NCBI GenBank assembly: GCA_944325355.1
Contig: CALUZS010000007.1
Location: 1-64,000 of the forward strand
Length of the DNA: 64,000 nt
Source of the DNA: an uncultured Parabacteroides sp.
GTDB taxonomy: Bacteria; Bacteroidota; Bacteroidia; Bacteroidales; Tannerellaceae
Direction: 5' to 3'
Shown here: positions 38,361-47,676 of the stretch, piece after piece
Numbering within the stretch: position 1 is the first letter of the stretch
Layout: each line of letters opens with the position of its first letter
Made by a program: the position numbers and the translations under genes
Notes under the pieces: model-generated
What the model was told of the DNA's origin: nothing
What the model saw: only the letters and a program-made list of their open reading frames with translations
Databases searched by the model: none

Positions 38361-41357
38361 ATGATGAAAAAAGTGCTTATTCCATTATGTCTCGTTGTAG
38401 GTTGTCAGATGCTGATGGCGCAACGGACGCAACAGTTTGTCGCTTCGGATCGTTTGTTTAAGGAAGGTAAAGAGTTGTTTCAGCTGAAAAACTATCCGGG
38501 CTGTACAGATAAACTTGCTGCATTTAAGAAAGAAAGCAGAGATGCAGACTTGATACAGGAAGCCGATTATATGCTGGCTTATGCAGCTTATGAGCAGGGC
38601 GCTCCCGATGCCATAAGGCAATTGCAAGACTACTTGGATTCTTATCCGGCAACGCGGCATGAACCGGAGGTTTGCTTCTTGATAGCTTCCGCCTATTTTG
38701 CAGAAGATGATTATGAAGAAACAATAAATTGGTTGCAAAAGTCGGATATTGACATGTTGACCCCTCAGCAACAAGAAGCCTATACGTTCCGGTTGGCTTA
38801 CTCTTTGTTGCAGACAGGAGGAAAGGATGAAGCGCGTGGTTATTTCTCCAGGATAGAAGAAATTGGTTCCGAGTACCGGCAGGCGGCATCTTATTATGTT
38901 GCATACATCGATTATTCAGACGGGCGTTACAGGGAAGCGTTGGTGGAGTTCAACCGGCTAAAGGAAGACCCTCTTTATAAAGAACACTCTTTATATTATA
39001 TTACTCAAATACATTACATACAGAATAAGTACAGCGAAGTTGTGAAGTCGGGACGCGAGTTGCTAAACGATTACCCCGATAGCGAAGGAAATACGGAAAT
39101 CTATCGGATTATGGGTAGTTCGTATTACCATCTGGGCAACGAAGAGAAGGCCATAGAGATGTTGAGCCGTTACGTCGGGCAGTCAGAACATCCGTTGCGC
39201 GGGGATTTGTATGTACTTGGAATCTGTTATTATAATGCCGGTGAGTACAAACAGGCTGTGAAGATGTTGAGCCAGTCGGTAACCGAAGACGATGTGTTGA
39301 CGCAGAATGCCTATCTTTATCTGGGACAGGCTTATTTGAAACTGAACGATAAGAATAATGCCCGCATGGCGTTCGAAGCAGCGGCGACCTCTTCCTACGA
39401 TAAAGGGATCAAGGAGGTTGCCATGTATAATTACGCGTTGCTCATCCATGAAACATCCTTTACCGGATTTGGTGAGTCGGTTACCATATTTGAAGATTTT
39501 CTGAACGATTTTCCAAATTCCAAATATGCAGATAAAGTAAACGATTATTTGGTGGAGGTTTACCTTACGACGAAGGATTATGAATCGGCAATCAGGTCTA
39601 TCGACAAGATTCGCCATCCGAGCGTGAAAATTTTGGAAGCGAAACAGGATGTGCTGTTCCAATTGGGTACGCAAGCCTTTGCAAATATGAAGATAAAAGA
39701 TGCCATTGACCTGTTCAGTGAAGCGATATCTTTGGGTGCATACGATGAGGAAGCCCGTAACAAGGCATATTATTGGAGGGGCGAATCCTATTACCGTCAG
39801 GAAAATTACCGGTTGGCTATCTCCGATTATAAGACTTATCAGAATAATACCCGGGAGAAAACTTCCGACATGTACGACTTGTCTTTTTACAATCTGGGAT
39901 ATTGTTATTTCAAACTGAAAGATTATGAAACAGCCCATAGCTATTTCAACCAGTATGTTGAGAAGACAAACCAGAATCCTGAAGCGTTGGCGGATGCCTA
40001 TAACCGGATAGGAGACTGCTTCTATCAGAACCGCCAGTACACGGAAGCGGAAGAGAACTATTCGAATGCAGTGAAACTGCAACCATCGGCAGGCGATTAT
40101 TCCGTTTACCAAAAAGGATTCCTGTTGGGATTGCAGAAAGATTACCAAGGAAAGGTCGAGATGATGGACCGTTTGGTTAATGAGTTTCCGCAGTCGCAAT
40201 ACGTAGACGACGCACTGTTTGAGAAAGGACGTGCATACGTGATGATGGAGAACAACGGGGCTGCGTCGCAGACTTTCGAACACTTGATGCGGCAATATCC
40301 GCAAAGCAGCCTGGCTCGGAAAGCCGGTATCCAGTTAGGGCTGATTTATTTTAACCAGAATGAGTCGGCAAAGGCTATAGAAGCTTACAAATATGTAATA
40401 GACAAGTTCCCCGGCAGTGAGGAATCGCGGGTGGCATTACAGGATTTGAAATCGGTATATATCGATATGAACGATGTGACCTCTTATGTTAATTATGTAA
40501 ATTCATTGGGAGGAAATGTCCATATAGAGGTAACGGAGCAAGATTCGTTGACTTACATTGCGGCTGAGAAACTCTTCTTGCGAGGAGACAATGAGGGGGC
40601 ACGCAATAGCTTGATGCGTTATCTGGCAGATTATCCACAGGGAGCTTTCAGCTCGAACGCCAATTATTATTTGGGAAGCATCGCTTTTGCTGAAAAAGAT
40701 TACGATGCGGCGAAAGGATATTATGCAAATGTGATAGCAAGCGGCGATACGAAATTTATGGAAGAGTCGGTTGCCCGGTCGGCGGAAATCGCTTATATGA
40801 AAGAAGATTACAGCGGTGCGATGGAACTCTACCGGAAGTTGTCGGCTATCGCCGAGTCTCCGGAAAACATGATTGCTTCCCGTTTGGGAGTGATGCGCAG
40901 TGCTTTGAAAACGGAGCAGCAGACGGTTGCTTTGGAGTCGGCAACGGAATTGCTGAAGCTGCCGAAACTTTCTCCTGAAGTTGAGACAGAAGCCCGTTAT
41001 GTACGTGTGAAGGCCTATCTCGGAATGAAAGATGCGAAAAATGCTCTTCCCGACTTGAAGATTCTGAGCAAGGATACCCGTACGGCGCAAGGGGCGGAAG
41101 CCAAATATTTGCTGGCTCAGTTGTATTATGACATGAACGATGACAAGAATGCGGAAGCCGTCCTCGATGATTTTGCAAAGAATGGAACACCGCACCAATA
41201 TTGGTTGGCAAGAGGATTTATCCTTTGGGCGGACATCTATATCCGTCAGGGAGACAAGGGGCAAGCCCGTGTGTACCTGAATAGTTTGCAGAATAATTAT
41301 GAAGGCGACGATGATATTGCAGACATGATTGAAGAACGTTTGGAACAGATAAAGTAG
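38361..41357 (+). CDS. Large exported tetratricopeptide-repeat protein
   Basis: A 998-residue protein made almost entirely of TPR units from about residue 25 to the end: repeated pairs of the kind YYNAGEYKQAVKMLSQSV, AYYWRGESYYRQENYRLAIS and NLGYCYFKLKDYETAHSYF. The signal peptide fits cleavage Ala20|Gln21 (LMAQRTQQF); a VVGC at 12-15 could instead be a lipobox, but the hydrophobic stretch before it is short. TPR solenoids hold protein complexes together, here in the periplasm. An outer-membrane barrel gene follows after 16 bases, so the two likely act together, perhaps like the CpoB/Tol or BamD-type helpers. No enzyme domain is present. Confidence 0.85.
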   Translation: MMKKVLIPLCLVVGCQMLMAQRTQQFVASDRLFKEGKELFQLKNYPGCTDKLAAFKKESRDADLIQEADYMLAYAAYEQGAPDAIRQLQDYLDSYPATRHEPEVCFLIASAYFAEDDYEETINWLQKSDIDMLTPQQQEAYTFRLAYSLLQTGGKDEARGYFSRIEEIGSEYRQAASYYVAYIDYSDGRYREALVEFNRLKEDPLYKEHSLYYITQIHYIQNKYSEVVKSGRELLNDYPDSEGNTEIYRIMGSSYYHLGNEEKAIEMLSRYVGQSEHPLRGDLYVLGICYYNAGEYKQAVKMLSQSVTEDDVLTQNAYLYLGQAYLKLNDKNNARMAFEAAATSSYDKGIKEVAMYNYALLIHETSFTGFGESVTIFEDFLNDFPNSKYADKVNDYLVEVYLTTKDYESAIRSIDKIRHPSVKILEAKQDVLFQLGTQAFANMKIKDAIDLFSEAISLGAYDEEARNKAYYWRGESYYRQENYRLAISDYKTYQNNTREKTSDMYDLSFYNLGYCYFKLKDYETAHSYFNQYVEKTNQNPEALADAYNRIGDCFYQNRQYTEAEENYSNAVKLQPSAGDYSVYQKGFLLGLQKDYQGKVEMMDRLVNEFPQSQYVDDALFEKGRAYVMMENNGAASQTFEHLMRQYPQSSLARKAGIQLGLIYFNQNESAKAIEAYKYVIDKFPGSEESRVALQDLKSVYIDMNDVTSYVNYVNSLGGNVHIEVTEQDSLTYIAAEKLFLRGDNEGARNSLMRYLADYPQGAFSSNANYYLGSIAFAEKDYDAAKGYYANVIASGDTKFMEESVARSAEIAYMKEDYSGAMELYRKLSAIAESPENMIASRLGVMRSALKTEQQTVALESATELLKLPKLSPEVETEARYVRVKAYLGMKDAKNALPDLKILSKDTRTAQGAEAKYLLAQLYYDMNDDKNAEAVLDDFAKNGTPHQYWLARGFILWADIYIRQGDKGQARVYLNSLQNNYEGDDDIADMIEERLEQIK

Positions 41358-41373
41358 AAGTGGGGTAACGATT

Positions 41374-43152
41374 ATGAAGACTATAAAATATAAATATGCG
41401 GTAAAGACTATATGTGCGTTTGTTTTCCTTTGCAATGTGACGGCTATTTCTGCACAGAATAACGATGACGACGAGGAGCGAGACAAACTGGAACGGGCGA
41501 TGGTTCTGGAACGGGAATATGACCCGACGGTACAGGATGCCAACAAAGTGAATATTCTTCCGGCAATCAAGGAACCTGTAGCCCGGAAAGTTCCTATCAA
41601 TTACGCATCATTCTCAATGCCGCTTGAACCGGAGAAACAAATAACGCTGTTGCCCTCCGGAAATGTGATGACAAATATCGACTATAATAAAAAAAGAGGA
41701 TATTTGAATCTTGCAGGTGGAACAGCTCTTAGTTTCGATGGCGATTTTGGCTATCATATCCTTAATACGGAAAAAGACAAGCTGAATTTTTGGTATTCCC
41801 ATCGTTCGAATTTCGGGAAGGTGAAGTACCTGCAAATCGATGAAAAGGAGAAAGCCAAAATCAACGATAATTTGGTGGGGCTGGACTTTACCCACGGTTT
41901 CCGCAAAAGCGATTTCTCTTTAGGTGTTAAGTATGGTTATTTCGGATATAACTATTACGGAATCCTGCCGGTATATGCGGAGGGGGGACAGACAAATCCT
42001 GCTGACCTCAGTACAATGCAAGCCAACCAGGTTATTAACGGGCATATCGGTGTCCAGTCGAAGAAAGAGAGCGTTGTAGGGTATATATTCGATGTGAATT
42101 ATGTGAACTTTTCACGTAAGTACGGAATCAACAAAGATGAGGACGGATTGAAGGAGCATAATGTCACGGTATTGTTAGGACTTAACTCTACTTTCAGAGG
42201 GAACCAGGTAATAGGCATAGGGGCGGAGTTGAATTACTTGGGCTATGATATTCCGGAGAATGCCTTGATGTCACGTTTCCAGAACCGGTTCTTTGCAACG
42301 ATAAATCCGTATTACGGGATAACTGGCGACAACTGGCATGTCCGTTTGGGGGCGAAAGTCATGTTTTATACCGGAAAGGATAACTGGGATAAGGCACGTT
42401 TCTTTGCATCTCCGGATGTGAAAGCTGGAGTTACGGTCGCTGAGAAGACGGAACTTTACTTTAATGCCGGAGGATATATCAGCAATAACAGTGCGTATGA
42501 ATTATCGAAAACGAACCGTTATATCAATCCGACGGAAGCCATTATGCCGTCCCGTACGCCTCTGGACGCAAAACTGGGTTTGCAGAGCGGTGTCGCTCCC
42601 GGTTTTTGGTTTGACGTGTTCGGAGGATTCCGTATGACGGCAAATGATTGTTTCTTTATTCCTGAGCGGACGGCTGACCCGGGTAATTTCGGAGCTATGA
42701 GTTCCTCTTGGGGGCTTGATTCCAAATTGCTTTACGCCGGGGCTGCGTTGAAGTATAATTACCAGAAACTGTTGGAATTTCGTTTGAAAGGTGTTTACAA
42801 TTACTGGGATGTCGATGAAGGTGATGACACATGGATTGGGGGCGCTCCCAGCTTTGAGGCATATTATCGTCCGGAGGTGGAATTTACAGCCGGCATCGAT
42901 GTGAAACCGATAGAACCATTGTGCATTACAGCTGAATATTATCTGGCGTCCGGCAGGCATACAATCCCTTTAGGTATTGATGAAAAAATGAAAAACATCA
43001 ACGAACTGAATCTTACCTGCTCTTACATGTTTAATGATACGTTCAGCCTTTATGCACGGGCAAACAATCTGTTGTTCCAAAAATATGATCTTTGGTACGG
43101 CATGCCGGCACAGGGATTTAATTTCATGGTCGGTTTGAATTTGAATTTCTAA
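41374..43152 (+). CDS. Outer-membrane beta-barrel protein, TonB-receptor-like
   Basis: A 592-residue exported protein: signal peptide with cleavage at Ala27|Gln28 (ISAQNNDDD), an acidic linker, a short conserved-looking segment LEREYDPTVQDANKVN (about 42-57), and then alternating amphipathic strands rich in Tyr, Phe and Asn to the C-terminal Phe (GLNLNF), the mark of outer-membrane insertion. There is no plug domain or TonB box that I can see, so it is a barrel rather than a full TonB-dependent receptor. It is coupled to the TPR protein gene upstream and closed by a terminator. Substrate unknown. Confidence 0.8.
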   Translation: MKTIKYKYAVKTICAFVFLCNVTAISAQNNDDDEERDKLERAMVLEREYDPTVQDANKVNILPAIKEPVARKVPINYASFSMPLEPEKQITLLPSGNVMTNIDYNKKRGYLNLAGGTALSFDGDFGYHILNTEKDKLNFWYSHRSNFGKVKYLQIDEKEKAKINDNLVGLDFTHGFRKSDFSLGVKYGYFGYNYYGILPVYAEGGQTNPADLSTMQANQVINGHIGVQSKKESVVGYIFDVNYVNFSRKYGINKDEDGLKEHNVTVLLGLNSTFRGNQVIGIGAELNYLGYDIPENALMSRFQNRFFATINPYYGITGDNWHVRLGAKVMFYTGKDNWDKARFFASPDVKAGVTVAEKTELYFNAGGYISNNSAYELSKTNRYINPTEAIMPSRTPLDAKLGLQSGVAPGFWFDVFGGFRMTANDCFFIPERTADPGNFGAMSSSWGLDSKLLYAGAALKYNYQKLLEFRLKGVYNYWDVDEGDDTWIGGAPSFEAYYRPEVEFTAGIDVKPIEPLCITAEYYLASGRHTIPLGIDEKMKNINELNLTCSYMFNDTFSLYARANNLLFQKYDLWYGMPAQGFNFMVGLNLNF

Positions 43153-43174
43153 GTTTTTTTAAAATAATAGCAAG

Positions 43175-43242
43175 CCAGAGGGAGGACAAAACAAGCAAGC
43201 TTATCCGTTCGTGTCAGAGTTTTGTTTTCCCTCTGGTTTTTT
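43175..43242 (+). terminator. Terminator after the barrel gene
   Basis: CCAGAGGG (43175-43182) and CCCTCTGG (43229-43236), with AAAAC/GTTTT pairing inside, followed by TTTTTT. Confidence 0.85.
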
Positions 43243-43266
43243 GTTTGATTATTTACAGGAAAGGCA

Positions 43267-43638
43267 ATGAAAAATAGTGGATTTACATGGCGTAATCGCA
43301 TGCGGAGTTTCAAATATGCGTTTCGCGGTATATGGTTGCTGGTTAGCAAGGAACATAATGCCTGGATTCACTGTTTTATTGCGATATGCGTAATCGCTGC
43401 CGGATTCTTGTTCGGCTTGGACCGATTGGAATGGATAGCAATCGTATTCGCCATCGGAATGGTACTTGCGGCAGAAGCGGTTAATACGGCGATTGAGTAT
43501 CTGTGCGATTTTGTTTCCCCGGAGTATAGCGAAGCAATCAAACATACGAAAGATTTGGCGGCAGGGGCGGTCTTGATTCTGGCGATGGCTTCGATGGTAA
43601 TTGGGGCGCTTATCTTTTTTCCTAAAATTTTTTCGTAA
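43267..43638 (+). CDS. Diacylglycerol / undecaprenol kinase family protein
   Basis: A 123-residue integral membrane kinase of the DgkA family. An amphipathic N terminus (RNRMRSFKYAFRGIW) leads into three membrane segments; the catalytic AEAVNTAIEYLCD stretch is at about 76-88 and HTKDLAAGAVLI near 98-109. In Gram-positive bacteria such proteins phosphorylate undecaprenol; in E. coli, diacylglycerol. The sequence alone does not decide which applies. It lies after a terminator but has no clear promoter of its own. Confidence 0.88.
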   Translation: MKNSGFTWRNRMRSFKYAFRGIWLLVSKEHNAWIHCFIAICVIAAGFLFGLDRLEWIAIVFAIGMVLAAEAVNTAIEYLCDFVSPEYSEAIKHTKDLAAGAVLILAMASMVIGALIFFPKIFS

Positions 43639-43705
43639 AAAAGATGTGCCGGCTTCATATGTTGTAGTGTTGGTTGTTTTGTGGTGTTGCCTGTATAGAA
43701 AACTT

Positions 43706-43713
43706 TATATTTG
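43706..43713 (+). promoter_or_regulatory. -7 box upstream of the phosphoesterase gene
   Basis: TATATTTG, 29 bases before the chosen start codon at 43742. Confidence 0.55.
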
Positions 43714-43741
43714 TTGTCTTTAAAAATAAATGTGGTTGAGT

Positions 43742-44821
43742 ATGAAAAATTGTCGATTTTTTGCCGGCTTGTTGGTAGGGATGTTTATCCCTTTGTCGGC
43801 GTTTTCCCAAGATTACCCGGTGCGTCCGGAGTTGTCGGATCCGGGTTCGTTTTCAATGGTCGTTATTCCGGATCCGCAGAGTTATAACAAGTTTGCCGCG
43901 AACCAGCCATTGTTTGAGTTGCAAACGGCATGGATTGCCAACAACATAGAGCGTTTGAATATTAAAACTGCTTTGTGTACGGGCGATTTAGTGGAGCAGA
44001 ACAATATAAATACGTCTTTTAGGAATAAATATACCGATCAGACCGGCACGCAGCAATGGAATGCCGCGTCAAGAGCTTTTGAACGCTTGGATAATCGTTT
44101 ACCATATATTCTTTGTACAGGGAACCATGATTACGGACATGTTTCGGCTGAATATAGAAAAAGTGATTTTTCCAAATATTTTATTCCGGAGCGGAATATT
44201 TGTTGGGAGAAAACGTTGGTAAGTTCTACGCAGAATGGTGATGGCGTATATACGTTGGAAAATGCGGCTTACGAGTTCAAAACGGATACTTGGGGAGACT
44301 TGTTGGTCGTTTCTGTTGAGTTTGCACCGAGGGATGAAGTGTTGCAATGGGCAAAAGAACTTGTTGCAAAAAAGGAATACCAGAACCATAAAGTAATATT
44401 GCTGACGCATACATTTATTACAAAGGATGCCACTCGGAGGGAGAAAGAAAATTATAAAATTTCTCCGGCTAATTACGGAAAAGCGATATGGGAGAAGTTA
44501 GTTTATCCGTCGGCCAACATACGGTTGGTCGTTTGTGGGCATGAATGTGCCATTGTCGATTATGAAAAACAGAGCAGTTTCCGGATGGATAAGAACCAGG
44601 CAGGGAAAGATGTTGCACAGATGATGTTCAATGCGCAGACGGCAGATGGAAAGTGGAATGGAAACGGTGGAGATTGCTGGCTTCGTCTTCTGGAGTTCAT
44701 GCCGGATGGGAAAACAATAAAAGTCCGTACCTTTTCCCCGCTTTTTGCATTGTCGGATCTGACCGCCGACAAATCTTGGCGAAACGCTTCTTTTGACCAA
44801 TATGATATTGTCCTGGAATAA
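43742..44821 (+). CDS. Exported calcineurin-like metallophosphoesterase
   Basis: A 359-residue binuclear metal phosphoesterase of the periplasm. Signal peptide MKNCRFFAGLLVGMFIPLSA with cleavage Ser22|Gln23. Metal motifs in order: VVIPDPQSY, CTGDLVEQ, GNHDYGH, LLTHTF and VCGHECAI, which give the complete D, GDxxE, GNHD, H, GHxx set. The middle part after GNHD matches the type found in secreted phosphoesterases acting on sugar phosphates or phosphodiesters; the true substrate is not known. An ATG at 43730 would add four residues. A terminator shared with hisS follows. Confidence 0.87.
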   Translation: MKNCRFFAGLLVGMFIPLSAFSQDYPVRPELSDPGSFSMVVIPDPQSYNKFAANQPLFELQTAWIANNIERLNIKTALCTGDLVEQNNINTSFRNKYTDQTGTQQWNAASRAFERLDNRLPYILCTGNHDYGHVSAEYRKSDFSKYFIPERNICWEKTLVSSTQNGDGVYTLENAAYEFKTDTWGDLLVVSVEFAPRDEVLQWAKELVAKKEYQNHKVILLTHTFITKDATRREKENYKISPANYGKAIWEKLVYPSANIRLVVCGHECAIVDYEKQSSFRMDKNQAGKDVAQMMFNAQTADGKWNGNGGDCWLRLLEFMPDGKTIKVRTFSPLFALSDLTADKSWRNASFDQYDIVLE

Positions 44822-44909
44822 GGGGTATAGCAAGTATCGGTTGATGCGGTAATCCCTTGAACGGGAAAAGCTATGGGCAAATTTTTCCGGGAAACCGGGA
44901 TGTTTTATA

Positions 44910-44956
44910 AAGAAGGCAGCGCAGTTTTTTTGTGAAAACTGCGCTGCCTTCTTTTG
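44910..44956. terminator. Bidirectional terminator between the phosphoesterase and hisS
   Basis: AAGAAGGCAGCGCAGTTTT and AAAACTGCGCTGCCTTCTT form a perfect 19-base stem with A- and T-runs on both sides, ending both convergent genes. Confidence 0.93.
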
Positions 44957-44990
44957 TAATATCCGTGCCCTTGTTTTTCGGGGGCAAGGA

Positions 44991-46352
44991 TTATGCTTGC
45001 AACCTGTCAATGGTTTCTTCTAAAGTCAGGAGCGATTGTTCCCCTGTGAGCATATTTTTCAAGTTGATTTTTCCTTCCTCCATTTCCGTTTCGCCCACAA
45101 TGGCGACAAAAGGTATTTTTTTGCTGTCGGCATAACTCATCTGTTTCTTTATCTTTGCCGCTTCCGGGTAGAGTTCCGTGCGTATTCCGGCTTTGCGGAC
45201 TTCAGAAATTAACGGGAATAAGTAATTTTCTTCCCGGTCTCCGAAATTCACAAATAGCAACTGCGTTGTTTTTAAAGCATCGTTAGGATATAAATCCAAT
45301 TGGTTCAGCACATCGTAGATACGGTCTGCCCCGAAAGAGATACCCACTCCGGAGACTCCGTCCAAACCGAATACGCCTGTCAGGTTGTCGTACCGTCCTC
45401 CTCCTGTGATACTGCCTATCTGTACATCTAATGCTTTGACCTCAAAGATTGCCCCCGTGTAGTAGTTTAATCCGCGGGCAAGCGTTAAATCCAAATCCAA
45501 TCCGGCTTGCAAGTCGGTGATGGCAATCTTGTTTAGGATAAATTCCAGCTCTTCGACCCCTTTCATTCCGGTTTCGGACGTAGACAAGATATTTCTCAAT
45601 GCCGACAGTTTCTCTTGGTTGGTGCCTTCCAGCTTGATGACTGGTTGCAACTTGGCGATTGCTTCTTCCGACAACCCCTTGCTGCGTAACTCTTCATTGA
45701 CATTGTCTAAACCGATTTTGTCTAATTTGTCAATAGCAACGGTGATGTCGACAATCTTATCAGCTTCCCCAATGATCTCGGCTATACCTGACAATATTTT
45801 CCGGTTGTTCATCTTGATGCAGACCCGTATCCCGAAGCGCCGGAATACTTCATCCATGATCTGGATGAGTTCCACCTCGTTAATCAGGGAATTTGAACCG
45901 ACAATATCGCCATCGCACTGGTAAAATTCGCGGTATCTACCCTTCTGTGGACGGTCTGCCCGCCATACGGGTTGTATCTGGTAACGCTTGAAAGGGAAAT
46001 TGATTTCGTTGCGATGTTGTACGACAAAGCGTGCGAATGGTACGGTCAGGTCGTAGCGCAAACCTTTTTCGCAAATTTTGTTTGCAAATTTTACCGGGTT
46101 TTTCTCTTGAAGGTCTTCTGCCGTCGTATTCGTAAAGAAATCGCCTGAGTTTAGGATTTTGAATAAAAGCTTGTCGCCTTCCTCTCCGTATTTACCCATT
46201 AGGGTCGACAAGTTTTCCATCGCCGGCGTTTCTATCTGCTGGAATCCGTATAGATGGTACACTTCCCGGATAGTATTGAATATATAATTCCTTTTCGCCA
46301 TTTCTAAAGGGGAAAAGTCCCTTGTGCCTTTGGGGATTGATGGTTTTTGCAT
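44991..46352 (-). CDS. hisS: Histidyl-tRNA synthetase
   Basis: Class II synthetase of 453 residues charging tRNA-His. Motif 1 lies near [12 protein letters not shown] (39-50), motif 2 at [12 protein letters not shown] and [14 protein letters not shown] (about 98-147), the histidine-specific [14 protein letters not shown] near 290-303, and motif 3 at GGRYDNL and GISFGADRI (about 317-345), then the anticodon-binding domain. Promoter elements lie on the minus strand at 46383-46416, divergent from the DUF1080 gene. Confidence 0.96.
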   Translation of the reverse strand: MQKPSIPKGTRDFSPLEMAKRNYIFNTIREVYHLYGFQQIETPAMENLSTLMGKYGEEGDKLLFKILNSGDFFTNTTAEDLQEKNPVKFANKICEKGLRYDLTVPFARFVVQHRNEINFPFKRYQIQPVWRADRPQKGRYREFYQCDGDIVGSNSLINEVELIQIMDEVFRRFGIRVCIKMNNRKILSGIAEIIGEADKIVDITVAIDKLDKIGLDNVNEELRSKGLSEEAIAKLQPVIKLEGTNQEKLSALRNILSTSETGMKGVEELEFILNKIAITDLQAGLDLDLTLARGLNYYTGAIFEVKALDVQIGSITGGGRYDNLTGVFGLDGVSGVGISFGADRIYDVLNQLDLYPNDALKTTQLLFVNFGDREENYLFPLISEVRKAGIRTELYPEAAKIKKQMSYADSKKIPFVAIVGETEMEEGKINLKNMLTGEQSLLTLEETIDRLQA

Positions 46353-46382
46353 ATTAAAAATCTATTTTGTTTTTTCTTCATG

Positions 46383-46416
46383 CAAAGTTAACAAAACCGA
46401 TTGGGATTTTGTCAAA
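46383..46416 (-). promoter_or_regulatory. Promoter of hisS
   Basis: On the minus strand TTTG (46416-46413) and TAACTTTG (46390-46383), 22 bases apart, 31 bases ahead of hisS. Confidence 0.7.
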
Positions 46417-46430
46417 GCGTTGTCCATGAT

Positions 46431-46463
46431 TTTGTTTTATATGGAAAGAATTTTGTACTTTTG
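46431..46463 (+). promoter_or_regulatory. Promoter of the DUF1080 gene and trxA
   Basis: TTTG at 46431-46434 and TACTTTTG at 46456-46463, 21 bases apart. Divergent from the hisS promoter, with 14 bases between the two. Confidence 0.75.
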
Positions 46464-46496
46464 ACAGCTCAAAATGTGGGATAAGTTTGACTTTTT

Positions 46497-47237
46497 ATGA
46501 TGAATAATGGTAAAATAAAGTATTGCGTATTGTCACTTCTTTTTGCCTGTCTGTTTTCATGTGGTTTGTCGAGTGAAGAACGACAGAATGTGTTGACCGA
46601 TAAAGAGAAAAAGGAGGGTTGGATATTGATGTTTAACGGGAATGATTTTTCCGGTTGGCGCCAGTATCGTGGAATCGGAATGCCGGGAAACTGGGTTATT
46701 GAAGACGGATGCATGAAAGTGTTTACGGCAGAAGGGCGGAAATGGGACCAAGGAGCCGGTGGCGATATAATTTACGACAGGAAAAAGTTCAAGGATTTTG
46801 AACTTTCGTTGGAATGGAAAAACAGCCCGTGTGCCAATTCCGGAATCATGTATTATGTGCATGAAGATAAGGATATCATGATGTATCAAACCGCGCCTGA
46901 GGTGCAAATTTATGACAATACGGGTGTTCCCGGATTGGAGGGGATTTATTGTGCCGGGGCGTTGTACGATTTGTTGCCGGCCGATTCCTCTGCAGTGAAT
47001 GCTGTCGGGGAATGGAACCGTATTATTGTCAGGGTGAAAGACGGAAAGGCAGCGCATTGGCTGAATGGCAAGAAAATTGTAGAATATACATTGTGGACAC
47101 CGGAGTGGAATGAGATGATAAAGAATAGTAAATTCTTTGGAATGCCAGATTTCATTACACCTCATGATGGGTATATCGGTTTGCAGGACCATGGTTGCCC
47201 GGTTTGGTTCAGGAATATAAAAATTAGGGAATTATAA
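46497..47237 (+). CDS. DUF1080 (3-keto-disaccharide hydrolase-type) lipoprotein
   Basis: A 246-residue exported lipoprotein (LLFACLFSC, lipid cysteine at 22) with a single concanavalin-like DUF1080 domain: LFNGNDFSGWRQY near 45-57, NWVIEDGCMKV, FELSLEWKNSPCANSGIMY near 100-118, and a C-terminal DHGCPVWFRNIKIREL. Members of this domain have been linked to hydrolysis of 3-keto-glycosides in Bacteroidota, so a role in sugar use in the periplasm is reasonable but not shown here. trxA follows after 24 bases and could be cotranscribed. Confidence 0.85.
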   Translation: MMNNGKIKYCVLSLLFACLFSCGLSSEERQNVLTDKEKKEGWILMFNGNDFSGWRQYRGIGMPGNWVIEDGCMKVFTAEGRKWDQGAGGDIIYDRKKFKDFELSLEWKNSPCANSGIMYYVHEDKDIMMYQTAPEVQIYDNTGVPGLEGIYCAGALYDLLPADSSAVNAVGEWNRIIVRVKDGKAAHWLNGKKIVEYTLWTPEWNEMIKNSKFFGMPDFITPHDGYIGLQDHGCPVWFRNIKIREL

Positions 47238-47261
47238 ATATAATAATAAATATATAGAGTT

Positions 47262-47576
47262 ATGGCTTTAAAGATTACAGATGAAAATTTTGAAGGCTTA
47301 TTGAACGAAGGAAAGCCTTTGGTTTTGGATTTTTGGGCAGAGTGGTGTGGTCCTTGCCGCTTGGTGTCTCCGATTATAGACGAGTTGTCGGAAGAGTACG
47401 AAGGACGTGTTAATATCGGTAAAATGAATGTAGATGAAAATGACGATGTTATTTCCCAATTCGGCATTCGCAATATCCCGACAATCCTGTTCTTCAAGAA
47501 CGGGCAGTTGGTTGACAAAATTGTCGGTGCAATGCCGAAAGCTAAATTTGTGGAGAAAATCGAAGCTCTTTTATGA
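47262..47576 (+). CDS. trxA: Thioredoxin
   Basis: Cytoplasmic thiol-disulfide reductant of 104 residues with the redox pair Cys29-Cys32 in WAEWCGPCR, and the cis-proline region [12 protein letters not shown] near 74-85. No signal peptide. Length and order agree with classic TrxA. A strong terminator lies 32 bases after the stop. Confidence 0.96.
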   Translation: MALKITDENFEGLLNEGKPLVLDFWAEWCGPCRLVSPIIDELSEEYEGRVNIGKMNVDENDDVISQFGIRNIPTILFFKNGQLVDKIVGAMPKAKFVEKIEALL

Positions 47577-47607
47577 TGTGACAAGGGAAAAACGGAAGAA
47601 ATGTAGA

Positions 47608-47652
47608 AAAAGAAACGCTGCCCTGTTTTTAACAGGGCAGCGTTTCTTTTTA
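47608..47652. terminator. Bidirectional terminator between trxA and the aldo/keto reductase
   Basis: AGAAACGCTGCCCTG and CAGGGCAGCGTTTCT form a perfect 15-base stem with A-runs before and T-runs after, serving both convergent transcripts. Confidence 0.93.
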
Positions 47653-47676
47653 GAAGTTGGAGATAATTCTTATTAA

